From positions 44,460,257 to 44,524,256 of the forward strand of contig CM051459.1 of assembly GCA_028095005.1 (NCBI GenBank): a DNA stretch of 64,000 bases. Direction: 5' to 3'. This document shows positions 11,186 to 23,795 of this stretch, one piece after another. Made by a program: the position numbers and the translations under genes. The first letter of the stretch is position 1, and each line of letters opens with the position of its first letter. Below the pieces are notes generated by a model. That model did no database searches. It was not told the DNA's origin and was given only the letters and a program-made list of their open reading frames with translations. The DNA is from Rhynchospora pubera (lineage: Eukaryota > Streptophyta > Magnoliopsida > Poales > Cyperaceae).

Positions 11186-13307
11186 TTTTGGACATTTCTT
11201 CGCTACTTTCCTCTCTGATCCCCATCGATATCTTTCCAAGTTGGACAAAGTGCGAAAAAATTGGATCTCTTTCCTCTTTTATTTCGCTAGGGTTTGTATA
11301 TTGACACCGCTCCCTTCTGTTCTCTCTGATTTTAGTTTTCTCCTCTTCCTTTTGTCGATCCATAACCCTAGACACGGTGACCTAGGCGATGGGAGGCAAC
11401 TTTCGATCTTCACCATCAATGGCAAGCCACATCGCCGCTTATATGTCTTCGTCCTCTTTCGCAGCGTGCGAGATGCCATGGCAGATGCTCAAGACACCAC
11501 GATCAATGGCTCCCTATGCGAATTGTGGTTGCTCGATTGGTACTCTCTCCCCTTCTCTCTTTCTCATCGATCAGATTCAATTTTATAAAAAAATTGAAAT
11601 AGAGAAGCAAACCCAATGTGTGGAAACTTAGAATTAGAGTTGGGATTTTTAGGCGTATTTGTTATTTTAGGCTGATGGCTGCACATGGTTCAAATTATGT
11701 AAAAGAGGATTCCAATTTTAATTCATTCTTAGAGCAATTTTAGTCTTGATGATAAACTTAAAGAAAGATTATGTGCTGACAGCTTTAATTTTTGTCTATT
11801 CACATATATGGTTATGTCATTCCTCTCGAAATATCTAACTATTTTTGTTGTTCCATTGTTGGCTTGTCATGTCTCCTCCTCAATCTCTCGGTTGTAACGA
11901 CCCAGGTCCCAACGCACAGAGGTGGAGACTTTACGACATACTGCTATTGTATGCCAGTGGCATGATGGTTCAACTTGCCACACCTGTTGAGGAAACATAG
12001 GCTTCCATCTAGAGGAAATATGGTTTGATTATAAGAAACTTTTTCTTTTCTTGATAAAAATGTCATTTTCGCATGCTTGGACTAACTCAATATTTAATTA
12101 TTTTCTTCTTTATTTTGTAGGAGTGATTATGAGCGAGAGGGAGATAAAGCAGCGGTTTAGGAGGGCATTTGTGACACTATGGCTAGAGCGGCTGCAATAT
12201 GAGTTTACTTATATTCTGCTTTCAATTATTATTTTTCAAATATGCTTTTGTTTTGTGCATTTTTTCAGAGTAGAATTGAAGAACTAAATGATTACTTATT
12301 TAGGGTCTGCTCTCATATTTTGAATTTTTCATTTAAACAGCTCATTAACTATTTTCATTATTCTCTTTAGATTGAGCAGCCCTCTCGAGATGCTCAATCG
12401 CTCATCACACGTCGCAAAGGCGATCTCCACCTGATCTCACCGATTGTTGGTCCTGCTTGGTAGGGTTTTGAGTGAGCAATAATTTTAATTTCCTTCTTTT
12501 CTATTGTTTCTAATTCGATTTCATCTTTCCTGTCGCAGCTAATTGATTGATGGTGGCTAGCTGATATTTGGTTTGAGACCTCCTCTTCTTTGTTTTGAGG
12601 TACCGTTCTTTTTATACTTTGTTTTTTCATGTACAGATCGATAATTTTTCCCTTGATCAGTGTGAAATCATTTGTGTGAAACAAGAGACAAAAACGACAC
12701 AAGCGATGAACTTCCTTCTGGATGACGACTCACTCAGCTGCTCCAGCGCCCCCCGCGATGACGACTCCTGCTAGCGACAACACCTTTGTCAGACTCAACA
12801 ACCACGATATCCAAGCTGATGAGGCACCAGCCTCTTCTCAGGCTACTGCCAGGTTTCTTTTCTCTCTTCACATTTTCTTCATTCAGATCCATTTGTGTTC
12901 ATGTTTTGTATTGGAGTTTCCTTTGTTCTTACTGAGATCATACTTAGTCAGTAGTCTCAAGGAGTAATTATGGTTATGATCAAGTGATTGGGTGATATGT
13001 TCACTTGTTTGTATAGTTTGATTTGTGTTTGATTCGGTGTTTCAGTTGAATTATGAGTGTTTTCCCTTTTTGGTTTGTTATCTGTATAATTTGTAGGTGA
13101 TTCCAACATAAGTCTTTTCGGTGGTAATTTCAAGGATTAGACTCTCAGATGTGATACATGAATCATCCAATATTCAGGTAATTTCTCTCCTTCTCAAAGT
13201 AATGATGGCTGCAATTCATAACTGCAAAAGATTATGCAATATTAGGTATTACTCCGTAAAATATCAAAATTCTATCTGGTAATGTGCAAAATGTTGATCC
13301 TGTAGGT

Positions 13308-13420
13308 TCATGGAATATCTAAATCAACCTCAGTTTATCTCCACACTGACGGGCCATAGTGACTATGTCAATAGTGTTGCTGCACTCCTGATTGTTTGCT
13401 CTACAGAAGTGGCGGCAAAA
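13308..13420 (+). pseudogene. Possible WD40-repeat exon fragment
   Basis: An open stretch reads ...LTGHSDYVNSVAAL, close to the GH...DYV.SVA pattern that opens a WD40 blade. It follows an AG acceptor-like site (near 13303) and has no partner blades. It lies in the Helitron and may be a second captured gene fragment. The match is one motif only, so this is tentative. Confidence 0.3.
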
Positions 13421-14110
13421 TTGCACATGAGTTTAGTTACTTTATACGATACTATGGCTGTAGGATATGGTGAATAGGTATGTTACCTCTCTGTAGCTTG
13501 AAATGGCCATAATATAAATATGAAATAATGCAGGGTTTAAATGGTAAATAATAATGAGCCATATCTGTTCTTCATTAGTATTAAGTTACATCTTTTAAAA
13601 ACAATATAACCACAAATTACTATAAGAACAAGGACCAAAGTGTAAAACAAAAGTTACAAACTGCCCAAGCATCAGAACTTATGTGTACGCAAGTACCTGA
13701 ATTTGGAAGTATCACGGGAAAAAACAAAGTATTCCAAGCATCAGAACTTTGTCATTGTTGTTGATCTCTTTTCTGTTGATCCTTAAATTGTCTATTTGGA
13801 TTTACTGCTTTAATATTTATCGTGTTTTTTGTTTTTCTAATTTGTTAGGATATGATTTACGTCCGCTGTTTCTAATTTATTTTCCTTTGTCATTTGAAGG
13901 GAGGGGTTATAACAGAGAGATGCTATGGGTGTGGTCGGTGCTTCTTTGTGTGCCCTTTTGATAAAATAAGTATGTTTTAGTTCAGTTTATGTACTACGTT
14001 AGATGGTTCTGAAATACATAAAATGATAATTATTTATTATCTTTACTTTTTTATCGATTAATTGTATCTGGTAATAAGTAATGCATAAATGGATTTTAAA
14101 TCCAATTCAG

Positions 14111-14643
14111 AAATACACCTGTGGGGGAAGCTGTTTTTCAATGTGGTTGCTACACCTGATTTTGTTAAGAACATTCTTTGTCAGGTACATTGATAGGCCC
14201 ATGAAGTCATTGTTTTGTTTTTTTATAATTTTTGTTTTCTTGCAAGTGTACCTAATCAGTTTGCTCTTGGTTGGTTGTTCCAGTGCTACCATGACACATC
14301 AGCAATAACAGATGAGCTGGTTCAGATAATTCTACAACCAGGTTTGGATCCAAGTTCAGTTGACGTGTTTCTTGAGTTCATTTGCAACTCTGATGGACCT
14401 CTTCTCGAGGAGCTTCTTCCGAAAGTTAAGGTGTTTTTCCAAAAATTAATAATAAAATGTTACCGGTAACAATAAAGATATAATTAACTTGTGTAATAAT
14501 TTGGTTGGTATTAACAGTGTCCTGTTCTGGTGGTATGGGGAGAGAAGGATCCTTGGGAGCCTGCGGAGCTAGGAAGAGCTTATGCAGATTTTAAAGTAGT
14601 TGAAGATTTTATAGTGCTTCCAAATGTGGGCCATTGTACCCAG
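14111..14643 (+). pseudogene. Captured alpha/beta-hydrolase exons (C-terminal part)
   Basis: Three consecutive exon-like blocks with GT-AG borders: about 14111-14184, 14284-14430 (49 codons) and 14518-14643 (42 codons). They encode ...ATPDFVKNIL, then CYHDTSAITDELVQIIL...FLEFICNSDGPL, then CPVLVVWGEKDPWEP...FIVLPNVGHCTQ. This is the C-terminal half of a plant chloroplast-type alpha/beta-hydrolase (the family with DPWEP and a terminal GHC motif), including the likely catalytic Asp and His. The exon with the nucleophile serine elbow (GxSxG) is not present, and no start or terminal exon is visible, so this is a fragment. The reading frame of the two main exons is still open, which points to recent capture. 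Its position inside a Helitron explains its isolation. Confidence 0.8.
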
Positions 14644-16976
14644 GTTCTTTACCTATTTTGCCTAAATTTTTCTTTTAACCACATTATGAATTAATTTACT
14701 GAGCAAGCATTGAAAAATAAATTTTTGTGGTTGTTTTTAGGCTCACAGGATGTTTTATTTTCATAAGATAGATTTTCAAATTTTCCTGTAGACTTTTGAA
14801 TAAGAATCTCATTATAAGTGATCCAGAGAGTTGATTAAGGTTTTGGCTCTAATTACATTAGGATTGGATGTTACTATACTGACAATTGATTAAGGTTTAA
14901 CAATAAATACATTATTTGATATGTTGTACTCAAGCTTTTAAAATACGATTTTTTCGGTATGATGGTTCATAGTTGATTTAGCGGTGCGACGTTTTTTCGG
15001 TGAAAAAACGGACGATAAAACGGTGTGTGCAACTGTGCATACACCGCCTATTTTAAGACATTTGATGGTAGAGTTGTACATAAGCATCTTGAATAAATCT
15101 AGATTATATTTAAGGAGTTGTGGAATTCAGCGTACGGCCAAGAAACGTTCTCTTCAATGTACCAGCAAAGAAAGTAAGCCATTTGCTAAATGACTAAATA
15201 AGTAAATCTAATTCATGATTTTATATAAAGCGTATTAGCAACTTGTACTGTCAATAATACGCAACCAAAGACAACTACACAATCCAATTTCAGCAGAGAG
15301 GATTATCCACGTACCACGACAACCAAAAAATGTTAGCACTTTTAACATACTTACATCAAATATCCAGTACCAAAATGATTAAGCCAGATACCAGCCTAAC
15401 AGAACGATTAAGCCATCATTACCAAAATATTTGTGTCAAACCCAATCATACGTGCAGTACAACTAAGACACGCATCAATTTTAATTTTTATAATACAAAA
15501 CAGTCATTTGGAACATACTGCCTAAATCTAATTATCCATCAATTGCTTTCCAGAGCTAGAGGCCTACGGTAAAAAAAACAACAAAAACGAAATAATTAAT
15601 CCTTGATAATTGAACTTGTAAGAATGATAAAATTTCAGTAATAACAATAATACCAGCAGCTTGTGCAATAATAAAAGTCCAAAACCTGATATAAAAATGC
15701 CATAAAAACAGAACAACTACAATAAAACAAAAACATTACATGGTTAATTGGTTATGCAAACAATTGGAAGTTGAAACCTGAAACAATTTTTTGGAGAATA
15801 CTGGACAAAGAAAATTGAAAACTGAATATTTTACTAATTTTTTCATTTTCATTAGAAAGACACAAACTCACAAATTTACACTTCTCGTCAAGTCTACACG
15901 GCTATACCCATTTTTCTTGCATTTATGCTCAATTGTTCATAAACTCACAGTAATGAGAAACGAGTGAAATGTGAAACAACTCAAACAAGCAAAATAAGAT
16001 GAAAGTGTAATACGAGCTCCAGGTGAACATTTGAACGCCACTAATTTACCTCTACCATGCCAGGACGATGGCCGAAATTGAACTCATACACATGAATTAT
16101 TGAATTTATTTACTTGAACAAACAAAAAAAGTCATATACAGACCAAATTTTACCAAACGAATCAACCAAAGAGGGATCTTGAAGGGAGAGAATGATGGTT
16201 GCGATGGAGCAAAATCAAAAGAAAAGGGACGGAAAAGAAGGAAGAGAAGACAAAATAACAAACACTTCAATTAGTATCGGTCCGGTTTGCTCGATAACAA
16301 ATATTTTATGTCACCGACATTTGAAATTGTTGAATTTGATATACTTACAGGTTCCAAGTGTATTTATATGGAAATAGATGGCATGGGTTCCAAGTGTATT
16401 TATATGGAAATAGATGACAAGAGGGAAGTAATTGGAACCACATGGTACTACACTGTTCTGATTAGACATTACAAATATTTTTTTTTTTAACAAAACAGGT
16501 ATTCGTCTTGAGTAATTAGATCATGTGTAGCACAATTCTTTAAGAACAATTAAAAAAAATTCACGTAAAAAAATATATATATATACTAAAAAGTCTTTAA
16601 AATTTTTGAATCATATCAAATGAAAATTGTAAATTGTCCGCACATTGAGCGGGCACTACTGCTAGTTATAAATAAAGCACCCATATAAAAAGAGTAAACT
16701 TGTCAGATAAAATGGTGTAAATAATTTTTATATAAATTATGGACCATTGATTTGTGTAATTTAATTTAATCAGCGGTCTAGATCATGGTTAGACTTTTTT
16801 TTTTTAAAAAATTAAGTTACTACCAAATTAGCTATTTATTTAAAAGGAATGACTAAATTATTGATTTTACCATATCTTTATTGCCTAACATGTAACATTT
16901 TATTTTATATATAATAAAAAAGAATATCAACATTTTATTTTTTTTATTTGCCCACGTAGAGGGCATCTTTTGCTAG

Positions 16977-17551
16977 TCCTTAATAAAATATGACCCAAGT
17001 TATTATTACACTAGCCAGTTTCCTTCTTATTCATTATTAAAACTATCACTATTTTAAGAACGATATCTACTCAAAACAACAATTAATAAATTTTCCAACA
17101 TGACTTATTTTCGATTAAAATATAAATAAAAGTTTGATTAAAAAAAACAAGCTTTTAAAATGCTCTATTTTATCACCGATTAAATTGAATTATTTATTTT
17201 TTAGCCATAACGCATGATCGTTTATCGCCGTTCTATCACCACATAATCATTTTATTACTTTTTTATCACGAATCATCACCTAACCGCTAAACTGCACAAA
17301 TCGCATTTTAAAATCTTTATAACAAAAACTATAATCTTGACAATGTTAAAATAAGTGAAAATCTATCACCGTGTATTCCTAGCATAAATGAGCAATTTGC
17401 CAATTTGTTATAGTTTAGGCTTATCGGCCATACCGCCCTGCATTTTCATTCCTATACAACACAAACATATAGGCAAAAAGGCTGCACTCTATTCTCCACT
17501 ATAGGCCCGCACTGCCTGGCCCAGTAATCTATGTCCACATCATCTCTCGGT
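16977..17551. other. Intergenic, no gene seen
   Basis: AT-rich flank of the Helitrons. No ORF, TIR pair or RNA gene recognised. Confidence 0.4.
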
Positions 17552-17562
17552 CCATATCAAAT

Positions 17563-17785
17563 GGAACGAGATCCTCTGGTCCATATCAAATACAACATAA
17601 GAAAACGACCAGTGGATCTTTTTTGATCTGAGCCGTCCGATTTAATATCAATATTTAATGAGTGTCCCTTTGAATAATACCAGATTGATAGGCCCGAAAA
17701 AAATAGCCGTTAAAATTAAATTAGACGGCTCAGATTAAAAAACGTCCAATGGTTTTTTTAAAAAAACGACCAGAGGATCCAGATC
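17563..17785. mobile_element. MULE-type MITE, 223 bp, 11-bp TSD
   Basis: The ends GGAACGAGATCCTCTGGTC and (reverse complement of the right end) GGATCTGGATCCTCTGGTC open imperfect TIRs of about 95 bp, including GATCTGAGCCGTC. CCATATCAAAT stands at 17552-17562 and 17786-17796. The centre contains GATTGATAGGCCCG, shared with the elements at 19743 and 23796. Confidence 0.8.
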
Positions 17786-17796
17786 CCATATCAAAT

Positions 17797-18731
17797 ACAT
17801 TCAAATATGACCAAGAAAATGAAGATCTGCTTTTGGTTGTACGTTGGAGACTCGGGATATTTGGGTGCGTCCAATTTATAATCAATGGACGGTCAGAGCA
17901 GTCTACAGTCTACACACAATTAATAAACACAAAACAATTGGAGAGGATCCGATCATACGGCAGTTTTTTATTTTATTGTTTATCAAATATTGGGTGGGGA
18001 AATGCGAAAGCCGAAAGCATGTGCACGGTGCAGTCCACACTGGATTTTTCATTATTTAGGTACTAAATGGGAACTAGTTGGCTGAACATGTTTCCTTGCA
18101 GAGATTGCCGTAGTGCTGTACTATCTCTAACAATGATTATTTTGAAGTAAATGAATAGAGCCACTTTGCCACGTTTTCATTGATCAAAATCTGCGCAACT
18201 CTTTATAAGTAATAAATATATTTACTGGGTTTGAAAAAAAATATTCGACCCGATGATATGATCCAAAACCAAAGGAGACACCTGTCAACCTTAACCTTAC
18301 CTGGCTGGTACTAACCAACCTACCACAACCGTAAGTGTACAATTAAATTAAAGAAGAGCAATTGTCGAATACAATTATAATTACCAAACAATCCATTAAA
18401 TAATCCTAAACTAAATAATCCATTAAAATTTAGTTTTCATTTGTTTTTTGAAATTCCTAAACTAAATAATCCATTAAAATTTGCTTACCAGAAGTACGTA
18501 TACATTCTTTTTCTCTACTCTGTTTTTTTTTTTTTTCCAATTATATACATTGTGCATCTTTTTCTCTCTTTTCGTTAGGTCCACATTTCATTATAGAATC
18601 GTGTTTGTTTTAATATTCACATGTTGAAAGTGTTTTGGATCTGTTTTAAGAGGCAATTCTGATTTGTACTCTAGTCTCAAGAGGCTACTTGTATTTGGGG
18701 TGTGATAAGGCGCTTTTTTGGATGAATTGCA
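17797..18731. other. Intergenic, no gene seen
   Basis: Overlapping ORFs at 17749-18066 are short, lack a motif and partly lie in the MITE. A direct repeat of CCTAAACTAAATAATCCATT occurs at about 18403-18476. A poly-T run is at 18520-18537. Confidence 0.35.
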
Positions 18732-18739
18732 CTTGCACT

Positions 18740-19624
18740 CAGGGGCGAAGGTATGTACATTTTGGTGGGTCCATGGACCCACCTGAAAAAAAAATTAGAC
18801 TTAATATTGCACATGTTTATAATTAAAAAAAATCACAACAAGTTATGGACCCATCTCAAAAATTTGACGAACCCAGCTGGACATATCGTGTTTGATGTGA
18901 ATTGCATAACGATGCCTAAAAAATCATATAGGGACCCAGGTCGTATTTGTTCCTGACTAATCGTCTTCTTCCTTCCTCCCCAATGTATTTTATTGAGACA
19001 TGAAATATTTGAATGAATAATTCTTTGTAGCATATATATATTAGCGCGAAGTTACGCATTGCGTGATTTGTCTATATAATATTTTGTGAACTTTAGGACA
19101 TTATAAACTAAAACTATCATAAAAGATCAAAAATACAATTTAGATACTATATAAAAATTGCCACTAAAAATTTTAAATACTGTTTCTGTCAAAAAAAAAT
19201 TGAGCTCTATCAAAGATCATAAATATTGTGGGTTGGATAGTGGCCGAGCTCCTCTATATGCCTCCCATCTTTATATATCTATAATATATATATAAAAAAA
19301 TAAGTGTCAATGAGATTTCTAATGAACCTATAATGCAAAATTATGAAAAAATTAAAAATTCATAGCAAATTATTATATTTTTTATTGTCTTTACTTTTGA
19401 ATTATTATTCTGTATATTAAATATATTATTTTATAATTTCTATTATTACTATAATATATATTTCATTTCTCATGATTTTTTAATGTTACATTATTTTAGA
19501 GTTCTTTATTTAAAAATTATTATTACTATACTATATCTATATTAAACATTACATCATACATATGTTTTTAGCAAAAAAAAAAATTTACGGACCCTGCTGA
19601 CACAAAATTCTAGCTTCGCCACTG
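18740..19624. mobile_element. Non-autonomous hAT element, 885 bp
   Basis: The termini are CAGGGGCGAAG and CTTCGCCACTG (10 of 11 matching when inverted), the classic hAT pattern. An exact 8-bp TSD, CTTGCACT, lies at 18732-18739 and 19625-19632. The interior is AT-rich with several GGACCC motifs near the ends. No transposase ORF remains. Confidence 0.88.
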
Positions 19625-19742
19625 CTTGCACTACAAAGTCTATAATAGTTGTATTTTCTACAAGTAATATTGGTTCAAAATATCAAATGTGTTATTGCTT
19701 TCCATTATTTGCACAATAAACAGAGTAATAGGCTAATAGCAT

Positions 19743-19934
19743 GAGTTCAGATCTGGTGCCGTGCGGCACACCGTGTAGCGCGGCATCGTAGCCGTTTGAT
19801 CAAGATCCAATGGACAAGGGAGTCCCGTGCATGTAACCTAGATTGATAGGCCCGTAAAAAATGAACCGTCCGATCGAGATCAGACGGCTCGTATGCGCGC
19901 TACACGGTGTCCCGCGCTACACGGGATTCGGGTC
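19743..19934. mobile_element. MULE-type MITE copy A, 192 bp, 10-bp TSD
   Basis: The target CTAATAGCAT is exact at 19733-19742 and 19935-19944. Inverted CACCGTGTAGCGCG blocks and GATCAGACGGCTC arms surround the core GATTGATAGGCCCGT. It is about 93% identical by eye to the copy at 23796. Both are much GC-richer than the local DNA. Confidence 0.88.
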
Positions 19935-19944
19935 CTAATAGCAT

Positions 19945-22330
19945 ACCTCAGGAGCAAAACATAGAAAGTAGATGTTGCCTTTGCGTACAGGCTAAAACAG
20001 TAGTAAAACAGTAAAATTGATCCGATCCTGAATAATTATGATGTGTATCGTTTAGTTCGTCCTACCATAAAATTGAAATTTACGATGTTTTATATATATC
20101 ATTTATAGGCAGAGCTCGACTATAGAATTTAAAACATTTTTTAACATAATCGAATTGATTTGTATCAATTTACTCCGTAAACATTTTGGCAAAAAAAACA
20201 AATTAGCATCTAAATTCTTGAAAAAAATTTTAAACATCAAGAGAATATTTAATCATTTACAGAACTATTAAGAAGATAATACAAACGTCTCTATATACCA
20301 TGCATCGATATTATTTATCCTACAATCTTAAATAACTCTAAATGTGAAACGTCTCTACTTAATTACTTCACGCATACATTTTTTAAGTGGCATCACGAGC
20401 TTATAAAAATTCACTAGCACGAGCACTTTGTAATTTGTACATGTGATTTTTCAGAATACTTAATCTTACCAAAACAAAAACAAAAATATCAAACTTCATA
20501 CGTGCATGTAGAAAAAATAAACATCTCGTCGAGTAAGTTTATTTTCTATTTAAATTATATGAATAATATTATTAAAAATTAAAATTATATGTATGAAAAT
20601 AAAGACATATATATAAAACCTCATATATTGGTACCAAACAAAATGATTCAAACATATATATATATTTTTTGTTTTTTGAATGGCAATCCGTCGATTTGTT
20701 GTGTTCGAGCAAAAAGATGTAGATGGTTCCTAAGGTCTGTATTTTATTATTTTAATAATCAATTCAATGTACTTCGTATAGAAAAGAAATGAAGCAACAT
20801 GAGTGCTCAATATTGGAAGATATTTGAAATTCCCTATCTGCACTTATATTTTTTTCACGCACAAAACCAGCAATGTTATTGCATATACAAAATAAATAAA
20901 TAACTACACCACTAGATGCGTATCAGACAAAATACACAGAAAATCCTCAATGTATTGTGGAGCCCACAAATCAATGAGTTCAATCAAAGTCCACTATCCA
21001 TAATCCAAGTAGGCAAGTATCAATTCAATTCGGTCAATAGTCAAAATCCACTAATTCGGAAAATCATGGTTGTCTTTGACCCTCTTCAAACTTAAAATAA
21101 GAAATAAAAAAGTTTTAAATATCTTACCTACCTCCATTCAATTAAAATGAGACGGATATTTGCGAATTTACAATATTTCATTTTCTTGTGTTTCTATTCC
21201 GCTCCTTTTGCCCTGTTATATTTCCTCGGCGAGAATAAGCTGCTCTGAAATGTATTCTTAATTTTTTTACGGACCCAATTACTGAATTACATTATATAAG
21301 ACATCTCTTACTTATAATTTTTAAAACCCCATTAAAAAAAAATCCTAGAACTCGCTTTTTTTTTTTTTTGAGTGGTGCCTACAGCTCACCTGTCATTATT
21401 TGGTTCTTTGAATTTTATGACGAACCGGATTCATTAATAAAATCCACTATTACGGTGTAATTTCTCGACAAGTCACTTTCCCTTTTTCTTTGTTTCGTTT
21501 TTCCGTTGCGCGGTCCGTATAGCTAACTGTGTTTCCTTCTGATATTTTGTTTGATCCATCTCTTTTGACTCGATAAAGAAAAAATTTAACGGTACAGTAG
21601 TATGCAAGTGATGATAATTAGCAACTATCTTATTCAATCTAGATAATAGGAGTCCGGATTTTATTTTGTGTGCTAGAGCTAGGACATTATTTTAATTTTA
21701 AAAGTGTCTATGATATAAAAATCTCATTGTTCCTACTAACGGTGAGACTTTTGTAATTTTTTGCCATAACAACAGCAGTAAATTGTCAAAAAAAAAACCT
21801 TAATAGTATAGTTATGATATTGAAACTATTTTCCAATATTTTTCTCGGTATTTTATTAGAATATGAATGTTTCTTGTATGCTTTTTTTAGCATTAAATTG
21901 AGATTAAACTTCTTAAATATCTTCCATTACATATATTGAATTTTGAATCTACTACCCCTCCGTTAAAATCAATATTTTAATTAACTATGCTAGATTGAGA
22001 ATTAAATTGTTATCAAATATTTCCATATAAATTTTAGAAATTTTAGATTGAAAATTAAATTAAACAAATGAATAATGCTACGTCCTAAATTAAATTCAGT
22101 GCTGAAATTATATAAAAAAAAGGAATACGTAAAACTGACTTATCACTTTTCACTTGGCTTTCCTTGCAAAGTGTCTCTATTAGCTTTTTTATTCACTGAA
22201 TTTTATACTACACATGGATTTTCTGCAACACTTGATATAAACACACCACTTTTTAACACGATCTAAATGCAATGCCACCCAATTTTCCAAAATAATAATA
22301 ATAAAATAAACAAGGCTACTCCGGTTCCTT
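19945..22330. other. Intergenic, no gene seen
   Basis: AT-rich, with scattered poly-A and poly-T. Short ORFs such as 20589-20792 and 22075-22266 show no motif. Confidence 0.35.
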
Positions 22331-22340
22331 CAATTTTTTA

Positions 22341-22392
22341 GTCCCACATTGTAAACTTATAAACTTTGCTCTTCACCTCAGCCTATATAAAA
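22341..22392 (+). promoter_or_regulatory. Upstream-sequence-element-like box plus TATA
   Basis: GTCCCACATTG (22341-22351) resembles the plant snRNA upstream element RTCCCACATCG. A TATATAAAA box follows at 22384-22392, about 32 bases on, the spacing of Pol II-type plant snRNA promoters. The downstream sequence does not match U1, U2, U4 or U5 as I know them. The same box also occurs in some plant LTRs, so function is uncertain. Confidence 0.35.
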
Positions 22393-22664
22393 GAAACCGA
22401 TATTTGTGTTGGAGTTGTACCCCTCAAAAATGAAACTCAAGTAATAAGATAATAGACGCATGAGTTTCTCTCTTTCCTCCCTCCCTCTCCATTAGCTATA
22501 TTTTCTTATGCTGGGATTGATCTCAATGGTGGCTTTTCGTTTGGACGGTCTAGGAAAAGAATCACATAAGGTATGCCATTACGTCTAATTAATTTTTTAT
22601 TTATAGATGTTAATTGTAATAAAATGTAAAGATTTTAATTTAAAAAAAAACAGCGCTACTTTTC

Positions 22665-22820
22665 GCAAATTTAATTTACGGTTCGGTTGATCGCAAATTT
22701 TATTTGCGGTTCGGTTGATCGTGTCTAATTTATTTTACTTAAAGTAGAAACAATTATTTTACGCTAAAGTAAACTAAATTTTTCACAATTTTTGTTTGCG
22801 GTTTGATTGATCGTATCTCT
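22665..22820. repeat. Three copies of a ~28-base repeat
   Basis: CGCAAATTTAATTTACGGTT followed by CGGTTGATCG is repeated in direct tandem, and a third diverged copy (TTTGCGGTTTGATTGATCGT) lies about 60 bases later. Non-coding. Confidence 0.6.
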
Positions 22821-22829
22821 TGCACGTTG

Positions 22830-23786
22830 TCGATGGTACTTGAATAGTTGATTTAAATGTGTGTCAAAAGTGATAGAAATTGCTGTTATTCATGGAAGCA
22901 ATTTCGAATTATGACCAGAATATGTAATATTCGCATATATATATATACCAAAGACGAAATTAATCTCACTGGTAGCAAACCTCTTCCTTCTGCAAGCAAG
23001 TTATTATCTCCTAAGATACAGTGGTTATATTTTGAACAATCACAATCAGTCAGTAGAAAGTAAAGTAAGGAAAAAAACAAGAGTGGATCCCTGCAAAACT
23101 TAAACAGCAAGCCAAGGAAAAAATTTTCAGAATTTAAGTTAGTCTTAGAAGTTGCTACGGGTCTATAAAAATAATTTGGCTCTTAAAATTTCCAGCTTTT
23201 TTATAAAAATACTATTATTTTTTATTCTTTATAATTTCAAAATATTTATCTAAGATTAAAAATTCTATTTGGAAATTTGTATCCAATATTTATTTGCTTG
23301 GTATTGGTCTATGCTATAGATTAGCCCACAATCTACATAAAAATAAAAAATATTAATTTTCACCTATTAGTTAAATTCCAAATGAATACCAACTCATCAT
23401 TAATTAAAAAGAAGTAACGTATCACAGCCCACATATTACCTACACAACAATCCAAAGCAGTTACACTTACCACTCACGAACAAACAACGGGTACAAATCT
23501 TTAATAAGAAGATAAACTCGGACCTTTTCCGGAAAACCCGACCCGATAAGGCGCCCAGCTACCACCGTACGACTGTCCATCCGGAATTCCGGACTTCCGT
23601 TATTTATTTTCCTTTTGTATTCAAATAGTTTTTATGTGTGCTCCTGTTCTACAGATTTTAATAAGAAACCTTCTCTGTTACACCTACGTCTCTTCCTTTG
23701 GTTCCCATTAGATGTATACAAGGGGAAGTGGTCCGGGTCCAGGGATGTAAACTTTATACCTATTCTTTTCCGAAGGAAAACTTCCT
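22830..23786. other. Intergenic, no gene seen
   Basis: Two overlapping short ORFs on opposite strands at 22857-23110 show no motif. Nothing else is recognisable. Confidence 0.35.
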
Positions 23787-23795
23787 ACCTAACAC

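Larger units (their letters stand above)
10956..16665 (+). mobile_element. Non-autonomous Helitron, 5.7 kb, carrying gene fragments
   Basis: The 5' terminus is TCTCTACTACTTATAAAGC. The 3' terminus is a 7-bp stem (TGTCCGC/GCGGGCA region, 16636-16654, one G-T pair) with a 7-base loop, followed by CTACTG and CTAG (16662-16665). The flanking bases are A and T with no TSD, as expected for rolling-circle insertion. There is no Rep/helicase ORF, so it is non-autonomous. It carries exon-intron fragments in + orientation, most clearly an alpha/beta-hydrolase at 14111-14643. A 31-base tandem duplication lies at about 16350-16415. Confidence 0.85.
10944..16976 (+). mobile_element. Short non-autonomous Helitron, split by a larger one
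   Basis: Removing 10956-16665 joins TCTCTATACTAA (10944-10955) to TTATAAATAAAGCACC (16666 on), giving a Helitron 5' end like that of the inserted element (TCTCTACTACTTATAAAGCAC). The 3' end at 16949-16976 has a 5-bp stem TGCCC/GGGCA with a 7-base loop, then CTTTTG and CTAG. The host bases are A (10943) and T (16977), the A^T insertion site Helitrons use. The element is about 323 bp without its insert and has no coding sequence. Confidence 0.75.

Noticed and set aside
11079..11631. Overlapping ORFs of 66-139 codons on both strands inside the Helitron
   Set aside because: No recognisable domain, no splice support, and ORFs overlap on opposite strands. They may be captured 5' leader sequence but cannot be called genes.
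12722..12967. Ala/Pro/Thr-rich ORF inside the Helitron
   Set aside because: It could be a captured first exon, but I recognise no family and its second half reads through intron-like, T-rich sequence.
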